62,607 nucleotides of DNA, from positions 1-62,607 of the forward strand of contig CASDTR010000065.1 of assembly GCA_949283785.1 (NCBI GenBank), in the 5' to 3' direction. This document shows, piece after piece, positions 15,103-24,302 of the stretch. The notes below the pieces were generated by a model. That model saw only the letters and a list, made by a program, of their open reading frames with translations. It did no database searches and was not told the origin of the DNA. A program made the translations under genes and the position numbers. The stretch's first letter is position 1. Every line of letters begins with the position of its first letter. Origin of the DNA: an uncultured Oscillospiraceae bacterium. GTDB lineage: Bacteria > Bacillota > Clostridia > Oscillospirales > Acutalibacteraceae.

Positions 15103-17181
15103 TTATTCCTCTTCATAGTCAAGCTCGCGCTTTTTTGCGTATTCGAGGAACAAGTTCTGACTGTTTATTGAGCCTCTGCCTCTTCTGTCAATTAGTTCAT
15201 AGGATGCATCGCTCTTTTGTATTCTCGTATTCACCGTATCGGCAAACATGACCTCAAGTATCTTATTAAGTCTTGCCTGTATCCCCTCATCGTATACAGG
15301 GAACACAAGCTCCACACGTCGGTCAAGGTTTCTGGGCATAAGGTCGGCAGAGCCCAGATATATCTCCCTCTCTCCGCCGTTTTCGAATCTGAAAATACGG
15401 CTGTGCTCAAGGAATCTGCCCACAATGGAGTGAACGGTAATGTTTTCGCTTACCTCGCTCACACCAGGCACCAGAGAGCATATGCCCCTGACAAGGAGAT
15501 CTATTTTTACTCCTGCGCAGGAGGCCTCATAAAGCTTTTTGATAATCTCGCCGTCAAGAAGGGAATTTATCTTAATGGTGATGCCCGAGGGCTTTCCGTT
15601 TTCGGCGTTTTCTATCTCACGGTCGATACAGCGATAGAAAAAGTCCCTCATGTTATCAGGGGCCGTCACAAAGGCCGAATACTGGGGCGGACGGGAATAT
15701 CCCGTCAAAAGATTAAACAACAGCGACGCATCGGCGCCGAACTCCTCACGGCAGGTGAAAAGTCCCATATCCGTATAGAGCTTTGCCGTGTTGTCGTTGT
15801 AGTTGCCCGTTCCCAGATGCAGATACCGCCTTATGCCGTCGGGGTCCTTGCGGACTATAAGGAGGATTTTGCAGTGGGTTTTAAGTCCTGAAAGGCCGTA
15901 GATAACGTGACAGCCCGAATGTTCAAGCTTTTTCGCCCAGTTGATGTTGTTTTCCTCATCGAACCTCGCTTTAAGCTCAACGAGCACGGTGACCTGCTTG
16001 CCGTTTTCCGCCGCCCTCATAAGGGCCTTTATGACGGGAGAATCGCCGCTTACTCTGTAAAGGGTCTGTTTTATGGCCAAAACGTTGGGGTCGTCCGCCG
16101 CACGTTTTATAAAATCTATCACGCAGTTAAAGCTTTCATAAGGGTGATGAACAAACCTGTCCCTTTGGCGTATGGCCTCGAAAATATCGTCGCAGCCGAG
16201 AAAATCAGCAGGCACCGCAGGAGTAAAGGGCTGCACTCTCAAATTATCGTAGCCTGAAATCCCGCTGAGCTTCATCCATGCCGTAAGGTCAAGGGGTCCG
16301 TGACAGCGGTATACCTCCCCCTCTTTTACGTCCAGCATATCGGTTAGGAATTCCTTTACGGCCTCGTCGCAGCCGTAGTTTATCTCAAGGCGCACGGGAC
16401 GTCCTCTTTTTCTCTTTTTAATGGAATTTTGTATTTCGATAAGCAGGTCGTCGGCCTCTTCGTCGATGGTGAGGTCGGAGTTTCTCGTTATTCTGAACTG
16501 GGCGACACTCTTTACCTGGTGCATTTCAAAAAGGGTCTGCAATTTCGCGGTTATAACGTCCTCCAGCATAATAAAGCTGTCGTTTTCGGAATCGGGCAGC
16601 TTCAGAAATCGGGGAAGTATGGACGGAACCTGTACCACCGCAAAATGGCTCTCTCCGTCCTTTTTAAGCCTTACGCAAAGATTGAGGGATTTATTCGAAA
16701 GCAGAGGAAAAGGCCTGCTCTGGTCGATTGCAAGAGGCGTCAGAACAGGAAAAAGGGTGCTTTCATAAAACTTATCCAGATAATCCCTCTGCTCCTCATT
16801 GAGGTCATCGTATTTTAAAATCAAAATACCGTTGCGCTTGAGCATGGGTATTATCGAATGGGTGAGGCAGTTATACTGCTTTGTGCAAAACTCGTGGGCC
16901 CTGATTTCAATGGCCTTGAGCTGCTGGGCCGGGGTCTGGTCCGCCAATGACACTTTCTTATATCCCGAACGCACCTGCTCCTTGAGCCCCGCCACTCGGA
17001 CCATGAAAAATTCATCAAGGTTGGACGCGGTTATGGACAGAAATTTAGCCCGCTCCAAAACGGGATTTTCCTTTTCGTAGGCCTCTTCCAGCACTCTCTC
17101 GTTAAAGCTCATCCAGCTCAGTTCCCTGTCTGTATAAGGAAAAAGATTCTTCTTCGGTTTCTTTTGCTTTTTTTCTGCCAA
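15103..17181 (-). CDS. ppk: Polyphosphate kinase 1
   Basis: Reversibly transfers the gamma phosphate of ATP to polyphosphate. The domains follow the PPK1 order: N-terminal helical domain (RELSWMSFNERVLEEA), head domain, then two phospholipase-D-like catalytic domains with the autophosphorylated His in THCKILL and a second His in HLGTGNYND. I place the start at the TTG at 17181 (692 residues), 8 nt after GGGAG (17190-17194). The longer ATG reading from 17229 (708 residues) has no recognisable ribosome binding site, so it is less likely. pfkA lies 25 bp downstream, so polyphosphate and glycolytic phosphate use may be co-expressed. Confidence 0.95.
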   Translation of the reverse strand: MAEKKQKKPKKNLFPYTDRELSWMSFNERVLEEAYEKENPVLERAKFLSITASNLDEFFMVRVAGLKEQVRSGYKKVSLADQTPAQQLKAIEIRAHEFCTKQYNCLTHSIIPMLKRNGILILKYDDLNEEQRDYLDKFYESTLFPVLTPLAIDQSRPFPLLSNKSLNLCVRLKKDGESHFAVVQVPSILPRFLKLPDSENDSFIMLEDVITAKLQTLFEMHQVKSVAQFRITRNSDLTIDEEADDLLIEIQNSIKKRKRGRPVRLEINYGCDEAVKEFLTDMLDVKEGEVYRCHGPLDLTAWMKLSGISGYDNLRVQPFTPAVPADFLGCDDIFEAIRQRDRFVHHPYESFNCVIDFIKRAADDPNVLAIKQTLYRVSGDSPVIKALMRAAENGKQVTVLVELKARFDEENNINWAKKLEHSGCHVIYGLSGLKTHCKILLIVRKDPDGIRRYLHLGTGNYNDNTAKLYTDMGLFTCREEFGADASLLFNLLTGYSRPPQYSAFVTAPDNMRDFFYRCIDREIENAENGKPSGITIKINSLLDGEIIKKLYEASCAGVKIDLLVRGICSLVPGVSEVSENITVHSIVGRFLEHSRIFRFENGGEREIYLGSADLMPRNLDRRVELVFPVYDEGIQARLNKILEVMFADTVNTRIQKSDASYELIDRRGRGSINSQNLFLEYAKKRELDYEEE

Positions 17182-17398
17182 ATCATTCACTCCCTTTATA
17201 TGTTTTGCAGACTTTTCCGAAACTTTCATCTTAAAGCTTTAAAATTTCGCTTTTTATATGACAACAGCTTACTGGTAAGTTATATAAGCATATTGTAAGT
17301 ATTATATACCTTTTTAAATAGAAATGGAATATTTTAGTCTATTTTTATGAAAATATATCATATTATTATTACTGTAAAAACCTATAAAAAGGTAAAGC

Positions 17399-17432
17399 AA
17401 AGCTCCCCTTTTAACCGTTAAAGGGGAGCTCA
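17399..17432 (-). terminator. Terminator of the typA operon
   Basis: AGCTCCCCTTT (17401-17411) pairs with AAAGGGGAGCT (17420-17430). On the minus strand it is followed by TTTGCTTT. The rest of 17182-17444 is AT-rich and holds the ppk promoter region. No gene was seen there. Confidence 0.7.
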
Positions 17433-17444
17433 ATATATTTTACG

Positions 17445-18122
17445 TTATTCTTTGATGTTTATTCCCAGAATCCTCGCAAGCTCAGCTGCCTGATACACAT
17501 CCACCGTCGCACCTTTCAGCTCAGAGGCGCCGTCGGAAAACCGCACGCCGAATATCTTGCAGGAGGTAAGGTCCATGCCCGAAAGAGAAGTGTAATAAAA
17601 CTCCCCTTCCGAAAAATCCGTTTCGGAAAACTCGGTGTTTTCAAGAGAGCAGCGGGCCAGAAACGCCCCTCGCATATCGCAGGATTCTATTCTCGCCCTT
17701 TCAAAGCGCGACATGGTAAAATTCGCATATCGGAAGCTGCTGTTTTTGACGGTAAGGTCGATAAAGCTGGCCGAAGCAAAATCTCCGCCCACGCTCCGTG
17801 AGCCCGAAAACTCGCAGCGTGAGAATATCCCCCCCGAAAAGCTGCACTTTACAAAGGAACAGTTTTTGAAAACCACGTCTCCGAAGGAACAGCCTTCAAA
17901 ACTGACATTTTCGAAATTGCAGCGGTCAAATATGATTTTATCGAAGGAAATGCGGGCTATTTCCATATCTGCCGCTTGGCAATCTTTAAACAGGCGAAGT
18001 GACAGATCGTCACTGATTCGGTCAGCCTCTTCCAAGGCCTCCCGAAGCCCGCTCTCCTCGTCCATGCCCTCGGGCAAAACGGGAGCCTTTACCGTCTTTT
18101 TCTTTTTTTCGTCCATTCTCAT
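17445..18122 (-). CDS. Pentapeptide-repeat protein
   Basis: 225 residues without signal peptide or membrane segment. From about residue 58 to 200 the sequence follows the A(D/N)LxX five-residue periodicity (for example FDRCNFENVSFEGCSFGDVVF, read in fives), which folds into a right-handed quadrilateral beta helix. The centre positions are mostly Phe and the repeats are rich in Cys and Ser. The N-terminal 50 residues are charged and helical. The start lies 8 bp after the stop of the amidohydrolase gene, so the two are translationally linked. Some pentapeptide proteins mimic DNA and protect gyrase, but no feature here shows that, and the role is unknown. Confidence 0.85.
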   Translation of the reverse strand: MRMDEKKKKTVKAPVLPEGMDEESGLREALEEADRISDDLSLRLFKDCQAADMEIARISFDKIIFDRCNFENVSFEGCSFGDVVFKNCSFVKCSFSGGIFSRCEFSGSRSVGGDFASASFIDLTVKNSSFRYANFTMSRFERARIESCDMRGAFLARCSLENTEFSETDFSEGEFYYTSLSGMDLTSCKIFGVRFSDGASELKGATVDVYQAAELARILGINIKE

Positions 18123-18129
18123 TTTCGGA

Positions 18130-18924
18130 TTATAAGCCCAGAAGCTTTACGGCGTTTTCGGAAAGGATCTTCTCCTTATCCTCATCGGAAATTTTAAGGG
18201 AGCGGACGAAGTTTGCCTCGTCCTCGGTTCTACCCCAGGGCATGTCGCTGCCGAAAAGTATTCTGTCGCTGCCGTGAGCGTTGATGATTTCAGCGGCGTA
18301 ATCGGGGGGCATTCTCGAGGAGGAGAAGGAGGTATCAAAATACAAATTTTCTCCGCACAGATACTTTAAAACGTCTTTCCACATAAGCCAGCCGCCCATA
18401 TGCGCAGCCACAACAGGGGCGTCGCCGAAGGCGGGAAGGGCTTTTTTAAGTCCCTCGGGAGTACAGTGTACGGGCTCGGGATATCCTATATCTATTCCAG
18501 CGTGAAAAACAGTTATAAAGCCCATGGAGGCTATTTTCTCATAGAGGGGAAAGAGCCTTTCCTCATCCACGAAAAAGTGCTGGTAGTCAGGATGAAGCTT
18601 TATGCCCTTTATTCCGTTTTCTTTGAGGAACTCAAGCTCCTCGAAGGCGTCGGGGCTGTCGGGGTGAACGGAGCCGAAGGAAACGATATTGTCTTTGTTT
18701 ATTTCGACTGCAAAACGGTTTACGCTCTTCTCCTGATGGGGATTTGTGGCGATATTGAGAATCACCGCCATATCGCAGCCCTGCTCCCTGATTTTTTCTT
18801 TCAGAGAGGAAACGGTTCCGTCATGGTTTGGCTTTACGCCGCCTGCGGTTTTGGATAAAAGCGGCATGGCTTTAACCGCAAGCTTATCGGGGAAAACATG
18901 AGTGTGAAAATCTATAATCATCAA
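18130..18924 (-). CDS. Amidohydrolase-family metal-dependent hydrolase
   Basis: 264 residues, cytoplasmic, of the amidohydrolase-2 (TIM-barrel) type. The N-terminal metal motif DFHTHVFPDK, the GIKLHPDYQ segment, the conserved His in VFHAG and AAHMGG, and the C-terminal GSDMPWG with the catalytic Asp are all present. Relatives include decarboxylases and lactonases, and the substrate cannot be read from sequence. The start is ATG at 18924, or the next ATG at 18921, after GAAAGGCGG. It lies 20 bp downstream of typA and just upstream of the pentapeptide gene. Confidence 0.88.
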   Translation of the reverse strand: MMIIDFHTHVFPDKLAVKAMPLLSKTAGGVKPNHDGTVSSLKEKIREQGCDMAVILNIATNPHQEKSVNRFAVEINKDNIVSFGSVHPDSPDAFEELEFLKENGIKGIKLHPDYQHFFVDEERLFPLYEKIASMGFITVFHAGIDIGYPEPVHCTPEGLKKALPAFGDAPVVAAHMGGWLMWKDVLKYLCGENLYFDTSFSSSRMPPDYAAEIINAHGSDRILFGSDMPWGRTEDEANFVRSLKISDEDKEKILSENAVKLLGL

Positions 18925-18944
18925 TTGGCGCCGCCTTTCTTAAA

Positions 18945-20783
18945 TCAGTTTTTTCTGAACTGCTGCTTCATGCGCTGTTCCTTTGAAAGAATCTTCTTGC
19001 GAAGTCTGATATTATGGGGAGTTATCTCAAGGAGCTCGTCGTCGCCGATAAACTCCATGGACTGCTCAAGGCTGAGTACGGTGGGCGGAACAAGGCGAAG
19101 GGCCTCGTCTGAACCCGCCGCGCGGGTATTGGTCATCTGCTTTTTCTTGCAGACGTTGCATACAACGTCTTCGTTCTTTGAGCACTCGCCCACTATCATG
19201 CCTTCATATACGGGTACGCCGGGGCCTATAAACAGACGGCCTCTGTCCTGAGTGTTGAAAAGTCCGTAGCCTGTGGATTCGCCTGTCTCATGGACAACTA
19301 TGGAACCGCGCTCCCTTGTCTTTATCTCTCCCTTATAGGGCTCGTAGCCGCTGAAGAGCTGATTGAGAATGCCGTTTCCGTTTGTATCGGTCATAAACTC
19401 TGAGCGGTAGCCGATAAGTCCTCTGGCGGGGATTTTGAATTCAAGGTGGCATGTACCCGAATCTCTCGTACCCATATTTTCAATCTCCGCTTTTCTGGAG
19501 CCTAATTTCTCCATTACTGCACCCACATACTGCTCGGGGACCTCGATTATGAGAAGCTCCATGGGCTCAAGCACAACGCCGTTTTCCTCTTTGAGAATTA
19601 CCTTTGGCCTCGACACCTGGAATTCATAGCCCTCACGGCGCATGGTCTCAATGAGTATGGAAAGGTGAAGCTCGCCTCTGCCCGAAACCTTGAAGGTATC
19701 CGTTGACTCGGTCTCCTCCACCCTCATGCTCACGTTCGTCTCAACCTCTTTAAAGAGCCTGTCCCTGAGGTTGCGAGAGGTGACGTATTTGCCGTCCTGT
19801 CCTGCAAAGGGGCTGTTGTTTACGATGAAGTTCATGGAAAGAGTGGGCTCGTCTATTTTAATGAAGGGAAGGGGCTCGATGCAGTCGGGGTCACATACGG
19901 TCTCGCCGATGTTGATATCCGCAAGTCCCGAAACACAGATGAGGTCGCCTATATCGGCGCTGTTTACCTCAACTCTCTTGAGTCCCTCAAACTGATAGAG
20001 CTTTGAAATCCTTACGTTTTCGTTTGTGCCGTCGCTGTGGCAGAGCACCGCGCTCTGTCCCTCTTTTACTCTGCCTCTCTCAACTCTGCCCACGCCTATT
20101 CTTCCCACATAGTCGTCATAGTCGAGGCTCGAAAAGCGTATCTGCAAGGGAGCATCCGAATCTCCTACTGGCGGGTCGATATTTTCGAGAATGGCGTCAA
20201 GAAGGGGACGCATATCACCCTCTCTTGCCTCAGGGTCAAGGGAGGAATATCCCTCTCTGCCGGAAGCGTACACAACGGGGAATTCAAGCTGGTCATCGTC
20301 GGCGCCGAGCTCGATGAAGAGGTCCAGCACCTCGTCTATAACCTCCGCAGGCCTCGCGCCGGGACGGTCGATTTTATTTACAACCACAATGGCCTTTTTA
20401 TGAAGGCCGAGAGCCTTTTTAAGAACGAATCTTGTCTGAGGCATGCATCCCTCAAAGGCGTCCACAAGGAGCAGAACGCCGTCAACCATCATGAGTATGC
20501 GCTCTACCTCGCCGCCGAAATCGGCGTGGCCGGGAGTGTCCACTATATTGATTTTAGTATCCTTGTAATGAATCGCCGTATTCTTGGAAAGAATTGTAAT
20601 TCCTCTCTCACGCTCAAGGTCGTTAGAGTCCATAACGCGCTCTGCAACCTGCTCGTTTGAACGGAAAATTCCGCTCTGTCTGAGCATCTGATCCACCAAT
20701 GTGGTCTTGCCGTGGTCAACGTGAGCGATAATGGCAATGTTCCTGAGATTTTCTCTTGCTTTCTCCAAAATCTTCACCTTCAT
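18945..20783 (-). CDS. typA: Translational GTPase TypA/BipA
   Basis: A ribosome-binding GTPase involved in 50S assembly and stress growth. The 612-residue length is typical. It shows the G1 motif AHVDHGKTT near residue 20, G2 around [11 protein letters not shown]3 DTPGHADF, and G4 NKIDR. The EF-G-like domains II, III and V and the BipA-specific C-terminal domain ([20 protein letters not shown], read in two parts) follow. It is first in an operon with the amidohydrolase and pentapeptide genes. Upstream on the minus strand is TTGACG within a 12-bp-period direct repeat. Confidence 0.97.
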   Translation of the reverse strand: MKVKILEKARENLRNIAIIAHVDHGKTTLVDQMLRQSGIFRSNEQVAERVMDSNDLERERGITILSKNTAIHYKDTKINIVDTPGHADFGGEVERILMMVDGVLLLVDAFEGCMPQTRFVLKKALGLHKKAIVVVNKIDRPGARPAEVIDEVLDLFIELGADDDQLEFPVVYASGREGYSSLDPEAREGDMRPLLDAILENIDPPVGDSDAPLQIRFSSLDYDDYVGRIGVGRVERGRVKEGQSAVLCHSDGTNENVRISKLYQFEGLKRVEVNSADIGDLICVSGLADINIGETVCDPDCIEPLPFIKIDEPTLSMNFIVNNSPFAGQDGKYVTSRNLRDRLFKEVETNVSMRVEETESTDTFKVSGRGELHLSILIETMRREGYEFQVSRPKVILKEENGVVLEPMELLIIEVPEQYVGAVMEKLGSRKAEIENMGTRDSGTCHLEFKIPARGLIGYRSEFMTDTNGNGILNQLFSGYEPYKGEIKTRERGSIVVHETGESTGYGLFNTQDRGRLFIGPGVPVYEGMIVGECSKNEDVVCNVCKKKQMTNTRAAGSDEALRLVPPTVLSLEQSMEFIGDDELLEITPHNIRLRKKILSKEQRMKQQFRKN

Positions 20784-20860
20784 ATTTTTACTCTTTATTA
20801 CACAACTGATTATTATAGCATCATCTTATTTTTTCCGCAACGAGATAATGGAATATAAAT

Positions 20861-20889
20861 AAAATACGTCACAAAATACGTCAAGTAAA
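20861..20889 (-). promoter_or_regulatory. Direct repeat overlapping the likely typA promoter
   Basis: AAAATACGTCA occurs twice with a 12-bp period (20861-20871 and 20873-20883). On the minus strand the second copy contributes TTGACG of a possible -35 box, followed after 17 bp by TATTTA. This could be a promoter with an embedded operator, but no regulator is known. Confidence 0.35.
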
Positions 20890-20965
20890 TTTAAGGCATC
20901 CCCCTATTTTGTCTAATTCGCCTTAAAAACCCTTCATCGGACGCTACTCGCGCACTCCCTTTCCC

Positions 20966-20994
20966 TTGACTCTGCGGCTCTCCTCTGATAAAAT
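20966..20994 (+). promoter_or_regulatory. Promoter of the murL-murD operon
   Basis: TTGACT (20966-20971), a 17-bp spacer ending in TG plus one base (extended -10), and TAAAAT (20989-20994), 48 bp upstream of the murL start. Confidence 0.75.
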
Positions 20995-21041
20995 TTTAGA
21001 GAATAGGTATTTTCACTTTTGAGGAAAGGCGGTGCGCTGCC

Positions 21042-22427
21042 ATGGGATCTCACTCTTTCGAGGAGCTGCGCAGCAAATACGGGACCTTTGTATATGAAGG
21101 CTTTAACGCCGAAAGAAAAGAGACCTGCGTATATATTACCTACAATTTTAAAATAGAGGGCCTGTGCGAATTTCACCCCACCCTCAAGGTCAACACGGAA
21201 AACATGGACGTTATAAATCCGTGGGACAAGGGCGCGGGACGCGAAATCCTTTTTTCCATGGGTCTTGTTGAGCTTGTCAGCTACTGGAAAAGCGCTTGCT
21301 GCCCTAAAGTAAAAATAGAGTGCGGCGCTTTGAGCGACGAGGATAAGCGCTGGTGGAAAAAGCTTTATTTCAACGGGCTGGGAGAATTCTTTTACAGAAA
21401 CTCAATAGAGACGGACTTTGATTCCTTTATGGAAATAGAGTGTACAGAAAGGGAAAAAAGACCTTATTTCAGCGTAAATACATCCGGCCTTAATCTTATC
21501 CCCGTAGGCGGCGGAAAGGATTCAAACGTCACACTGGAGCTTCTTTCTGATTTAAAGGAGCAGAACCGCTGCTATATGATTAATCCCGGCGGGGCAAGGT
21601 CCCGCTCGGCCGCCTGCGCGGGATACGGTGAAGAGGATATATATTTCGTAAAGCGCACAATTGACAGAGAGCTTTTGGAGCTCAACCGTCATGGCTTTTT
21701 AAACGGACACACCCCCTTTTCGGCGGTGGTGGCCTTTTCCGCCCTTTACTGCGCCTATCTTTCGGGAGGGGAATATATAATCCTCTCAAACGAATCCAGC
21801 GCAAACGAAGCCAACATAAGCGGCACCGAAATTAATCACCAGTACTCGAAATCCTATGAATTTGAAGCGGATTTCAGAGATTACGTCAGGCGCAATATCA
21901 CGGATAAAATATATTATTTCAGCCTTCTCAGGCCCTTCAGCGAGCTTCAGATAGCCAAGATGTTCACAAAGATCGAAAAATATTTCGACGTGTTCCAAAG
22001 CTGCAATCTGGGCAGTAAAACGGACGTCTGGTGCGCCGAGTGTCCCAAATGCCTTTTCGTTTACTCAATCCTTTCCCCCTTTATGGAGCCGAAAAGGCTT
22101 GCGGGAATTTTCGGCAGGGATATGCTGGACGCCGAGGATATGAAGGAGACCTTCAGAGGTCTTGTGGGCCTGAGCCCCGTCAAGCCCTTCGAATGTGTGG
22201 GCACCGTTTCGGAAATCGTCTATGCCCTCTCCCTCACCGCCGAAAAGTACAAAAGGGAAAGCCGCGAGCTTCCCGCTCTCCTAAAATATTTTTCGGAGAA
22301 TTTTGATACGGAAAAAATCGCCGAAAGTCAGGCGATGCTCAGGGAGCTCAACGGCGAACACGCAGTACCTGATAAGTTTAAAAAATATATTACGGAGATG
22401 TATAAATATGTTTCAGCCTCTCATTGA
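21042..22427 (+). CDS. murL: UDP-MurNAc-L-Ala-L-Glu epimerase, MurL type
   Basis: MurL, described in Xanthomonas, inverts the terminal L-Glu of UDP-MurNAc-L-Ala-L-Glu to D-Glu with ATP going to AMP. It works after a ligase (MurD2) that adds L-Glu. This 461-residue protein matches the pattern I recall for MurL: a VGGGKDS P-loop-like motif near residue 156, HGFLNGHTPFSAV, ILSNESSANEAN, INHQYSKSYEFE, SLLRPFSEL, a WCAECPKC cysteine cluster and PFECVG near the end. It is cytoplasmic, with no signal peptide. The start codon follows AAAGGCGG. The gene overlaps murD by 20 bp, which strongly supports a peptidoglycan role. The name rests on motif memory plus context. Confidence 0.82.
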   Translation: MGSHSFEELRSKYGTFVYEGFNAERKETCVYITYNFKIEGLCEFHPTLKVNTENMDVINPWDKGAGREILFSMGLVELVSYWKSACCPKVKIECGALSDEDKRWWKKLYFNGLGEFFYRNSIETDFDSFMEIECTEREKRPYFSVNTSGLNLIPVGGGKDSNVTLELLSDLKEQNRCYMINPGGARSRSAACAGYGEEDIYFVKRTIDRELLELNRHGFLNGHTPFSAVVAFSALYCAYLSGGEYIILSNESSANEANISGTEINHQYSKSYEFEADFRDYVRRNITDKIYYFSLLRPFSELQIAKMFTKIEKYFDVFQSCNLGSKTDVWCAECPKCLFVYSILSPFMEPKRLAGIFGRDMLDAEDMKETFRGLVGLSPVKPFECVGTVSEIVYALSLTAEKYKRESRELPALLKYFSENFDTEKIAESQAMLRELNGEHAVPDKFKKYITEMYKYVSASH

Positions 22428-23715
22428 TTATCTGCGGGAAAGGTCCGTTCTCATACTAGGCTTCGGCAGGGAGGGACGCTCCACCTACCGCCTTATAAGG
22501 GAATTCCTCCCCCTCAAGGAAATATCCATAGCGGATAAATTCCCCATAACTCTTGAAGACGAAAACGTAAGCCTTTTCTGCGGCGACGGATATATGTCGG
22601 TCATCAACGACTTCGACGTAGTTATCAAGAGCCCCGGGATTTCCGTAAGGGATGTGGAGATAAAGAGTGGAGTCACCGTCACCTGCCAGACGGACCTGTT
22701 TTTAAGGTTTGCGGGATGCAGATGCATCGGCATAACAGGCACAAAGGGCAAGACCACCACCTCCACCCTTACCTATCTCATCCTTAAAGCCGCGGGAATA
22801 AACACTGCCCTCATAGGCAATATCGGTATTCCCGTTTTCGAGAGCCTCGGCGGAGCGGAAAAGATGATACCCGTCATAGAGCTTTCCTCACATCAGCTTG
22901 AGTTTACAAGGACCTCGCCCCATATCGGCGTTCTCACAAACGTATATCCCGAACATCTTGACCACTATAACGGCTTCAAGGGATATGTAAATGCAAAGCT
23001 CAACATAGTCCGAAACCAGAAGGAGGACGATATTTTCATCTATAACGCGGATCAGGGAATTTCGGAATTTATCGACGAAAACGAAATCAAGTCAAAGAAA
23101 ATCGGCATAGGCGCCTCCATGGCGGAAAGCGATGAATTTTTAAAGGAGCTTGTCTCCTGCAATTCCCGCCTTCTCGGACGCCACAACCGCTTTGACATCC
23201 TCCTTGCGGCCGCTGCTGCAAGAGCACTCGGCATAGAGGATAAATATATCAGGGCAGGCATCGAATCCTTTGACGGCATCCCTCACCGCATGGAAAACGT
23301 GGGTACCTACAAGGGCATAACCTTCTATAACGACTCCATAGCCACAATTCCCGAGGCGGTAATGTGCGCCGTTGAAGCTCTCAGAAAGGTAGGCAGCCTT
23401 ATAATCGGCGGCAACGACAGAGGACTCGATTACAGCGATTTCATAAAGGACCTTTCGGGCTGCAATGTGGAAAACATCATCTGCCTCCCCGAAACGGGTC
23501 ACGCCATAGGAAACAGCCTCATTGAAATGGGCAGCGATAAAAATATAGTCATTGCAAAGGATATGGAGGAGGCCGTAGAAGCGGCCTATAAGTTTACGGA
23601 AAAAGGAAAAATCTGTCTTCTCTCCCCCGCCGCCTCAAGCTACAACAGATATAAAAACTTCGAGGAAAAGGGCGAGCACTACAAGAGCCTTGTCAAAAAA
23701 ATGGGTGACGAATAA
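22408..23715 (+). CDS. murD: UDP-N-acetylmuramoyl-L-alanine glutamate ligase (MurD, probably MurD2-like)
   Basis: Adds glutamate to UDP-MurNAc-L-Ala in the cytoplasm. 435 residues from the ATG at 22408, with CGGAG (22393-22397) inside the end of murL. A 35-residue longer reading lies wholly inside murL and is rejected. The N-terminal Rossmann part (VLILGFGREGRST), the Mur ligase ATP site GITGTKGKTTT, the central motif ELSSHQLEF and NVYPEHLDHY, and a C-terminal domain with GGNDRG are in normal order. Coupling to murL suggests it may use L-Glu rather than D-Glu, but sequence alone does not show this. Confidence 0.92.
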   Translation: MFQPLIDYLRERSVLILGFGREGRSTYRLIREFLPLKEISIADKFPITLEDENVSLFCGDGYMSVINDFDVVIKSPGISVRDVEIKSGVTVTCQTDLFLRFAGCRCIGITGTKGKTTTSTLTYLILKAAGINTALIGNIGIPVFESLGGAEKMIPVIELSSHQLEFTRTSPHIGVLTNVYPEHLDHYNGFKGYVNAKLNIVRNQKEDDIFIYNADQGISEFIDENEIKSKKIGIGASMAESDEFLKELVSCNSRLLGRHNRFDILLAAAAARALGIEDKYIRAGIESFDGIPHRMENVGTYKGITFYNDSIATIPEAVMCAVEALRKVGSLIIGGNDRGLDYSDFIKDLSGCNVENIICLPETGHAIGNSLIEMGSDKNIVIAKDMEEAVEAAYKFTEKGKICLLSPAASSYNRYKNFEEKGEHYKSLVKKMGDE

Positions 23716-24227
23716 TGGATAAAGATTTTCTCACCCTTTCCATGCCCGAAAATGAAAAAGCTGTAGGGGATTACATAGACGCTCTCACATCCTCCTCTCC
23801 CGAGGAGGCTCTGGCCTTTGTAAAGGAATTTCTGAGCTGTCACCGAGATGATTTCGGCGTGCGCGGAAAAAGCGCGGGCACGGCAAGGTGCGTGACAAGG
23901 TTTCTGCTCCACAAAAAATCGAAGGATTTTCTCATACCCGTGATTCTCGATAACCCCGATTTGAAAAAAACGGTTTTCGGAGAGCTCAACACCTATAAAT
24001 ACAGCCTTGTTTTTATTCTGAAAAGACTTGTTAAAACAGGAAATACCGCCGTAATAAAAGAGGTTCTAGACCTGATCTCGGCAAATCCTTTCCGCGACGA
24101 CAGCGCGAAGGATTACTCAGACAGATGGTCACTCTCCTTCATAATAAGGGAAACCCTCTCGGCTCCCGACGATTACCTTAACCTCAGCGAGGAAAACAGA
24201 AAGCTTCTGGAAGGTTATCTTAAATAA
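23715..24227 (+). CDS. Helical protein of unknown function in the mur operon
   Basis: 170 residues, predicted soluble and all-helical, with no motif I recognise. Segments such as SSPEEALAFVKEFLSCH and LVFILKRLVKTG look like amphipathic helices of a small repeat or scaffold fold. Its ATG overlaps the murD stop (TAATG), so it is translationally coupled to murD, and a terminator follows 14 bp after its stop. The tight coupling suggests a role tied to the MurL-MurD step or to expression of those enzymes, but nothing in the sequence shows what it does. Confidence 0.82.
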   Translation: MDKDFLTLSMPENEKAVGDYIDALTSSSPEEALAFVKEFLSCHRDDFGVRGKSAGTARCVTRFLLHKKSKDFLIPVILDNPDLKKTVFGELNTYKYSLVFILKRLVKTGNTAVIKEVLDLISANPFRDDSAKDYSDRWSLSFIIRETLSAPDDYLNLSEENRKLLEGYLK

Positions 24228-24240
24228 AACAGCAGCAAAA

Positions 24241-24285
24241 AACGCACAGCTTTCCGCCCGAAACGGTTTGCTGTGCGTTTTGATT
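24241..24285. terminator. Bidirectional terminator between the mur operon and licD
   Basis: AACGCACAGC (24241-24250) pairs with GCTGTGCGTT (24270-24279). T-runs follow the stem on both strands (TTTTGATTTT on plus, TTTTTTGC on minus). Confidence 0.85.
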
Positions 24286-24302
24286 TTAAGGGTTTTTCCC
24301 TG

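Noticed and set aside
22303-22407. N-terminal extension of MurD
   Set aside because: It lies wholly inside murL in another frame, and the ATG at 22408 fits the family start.
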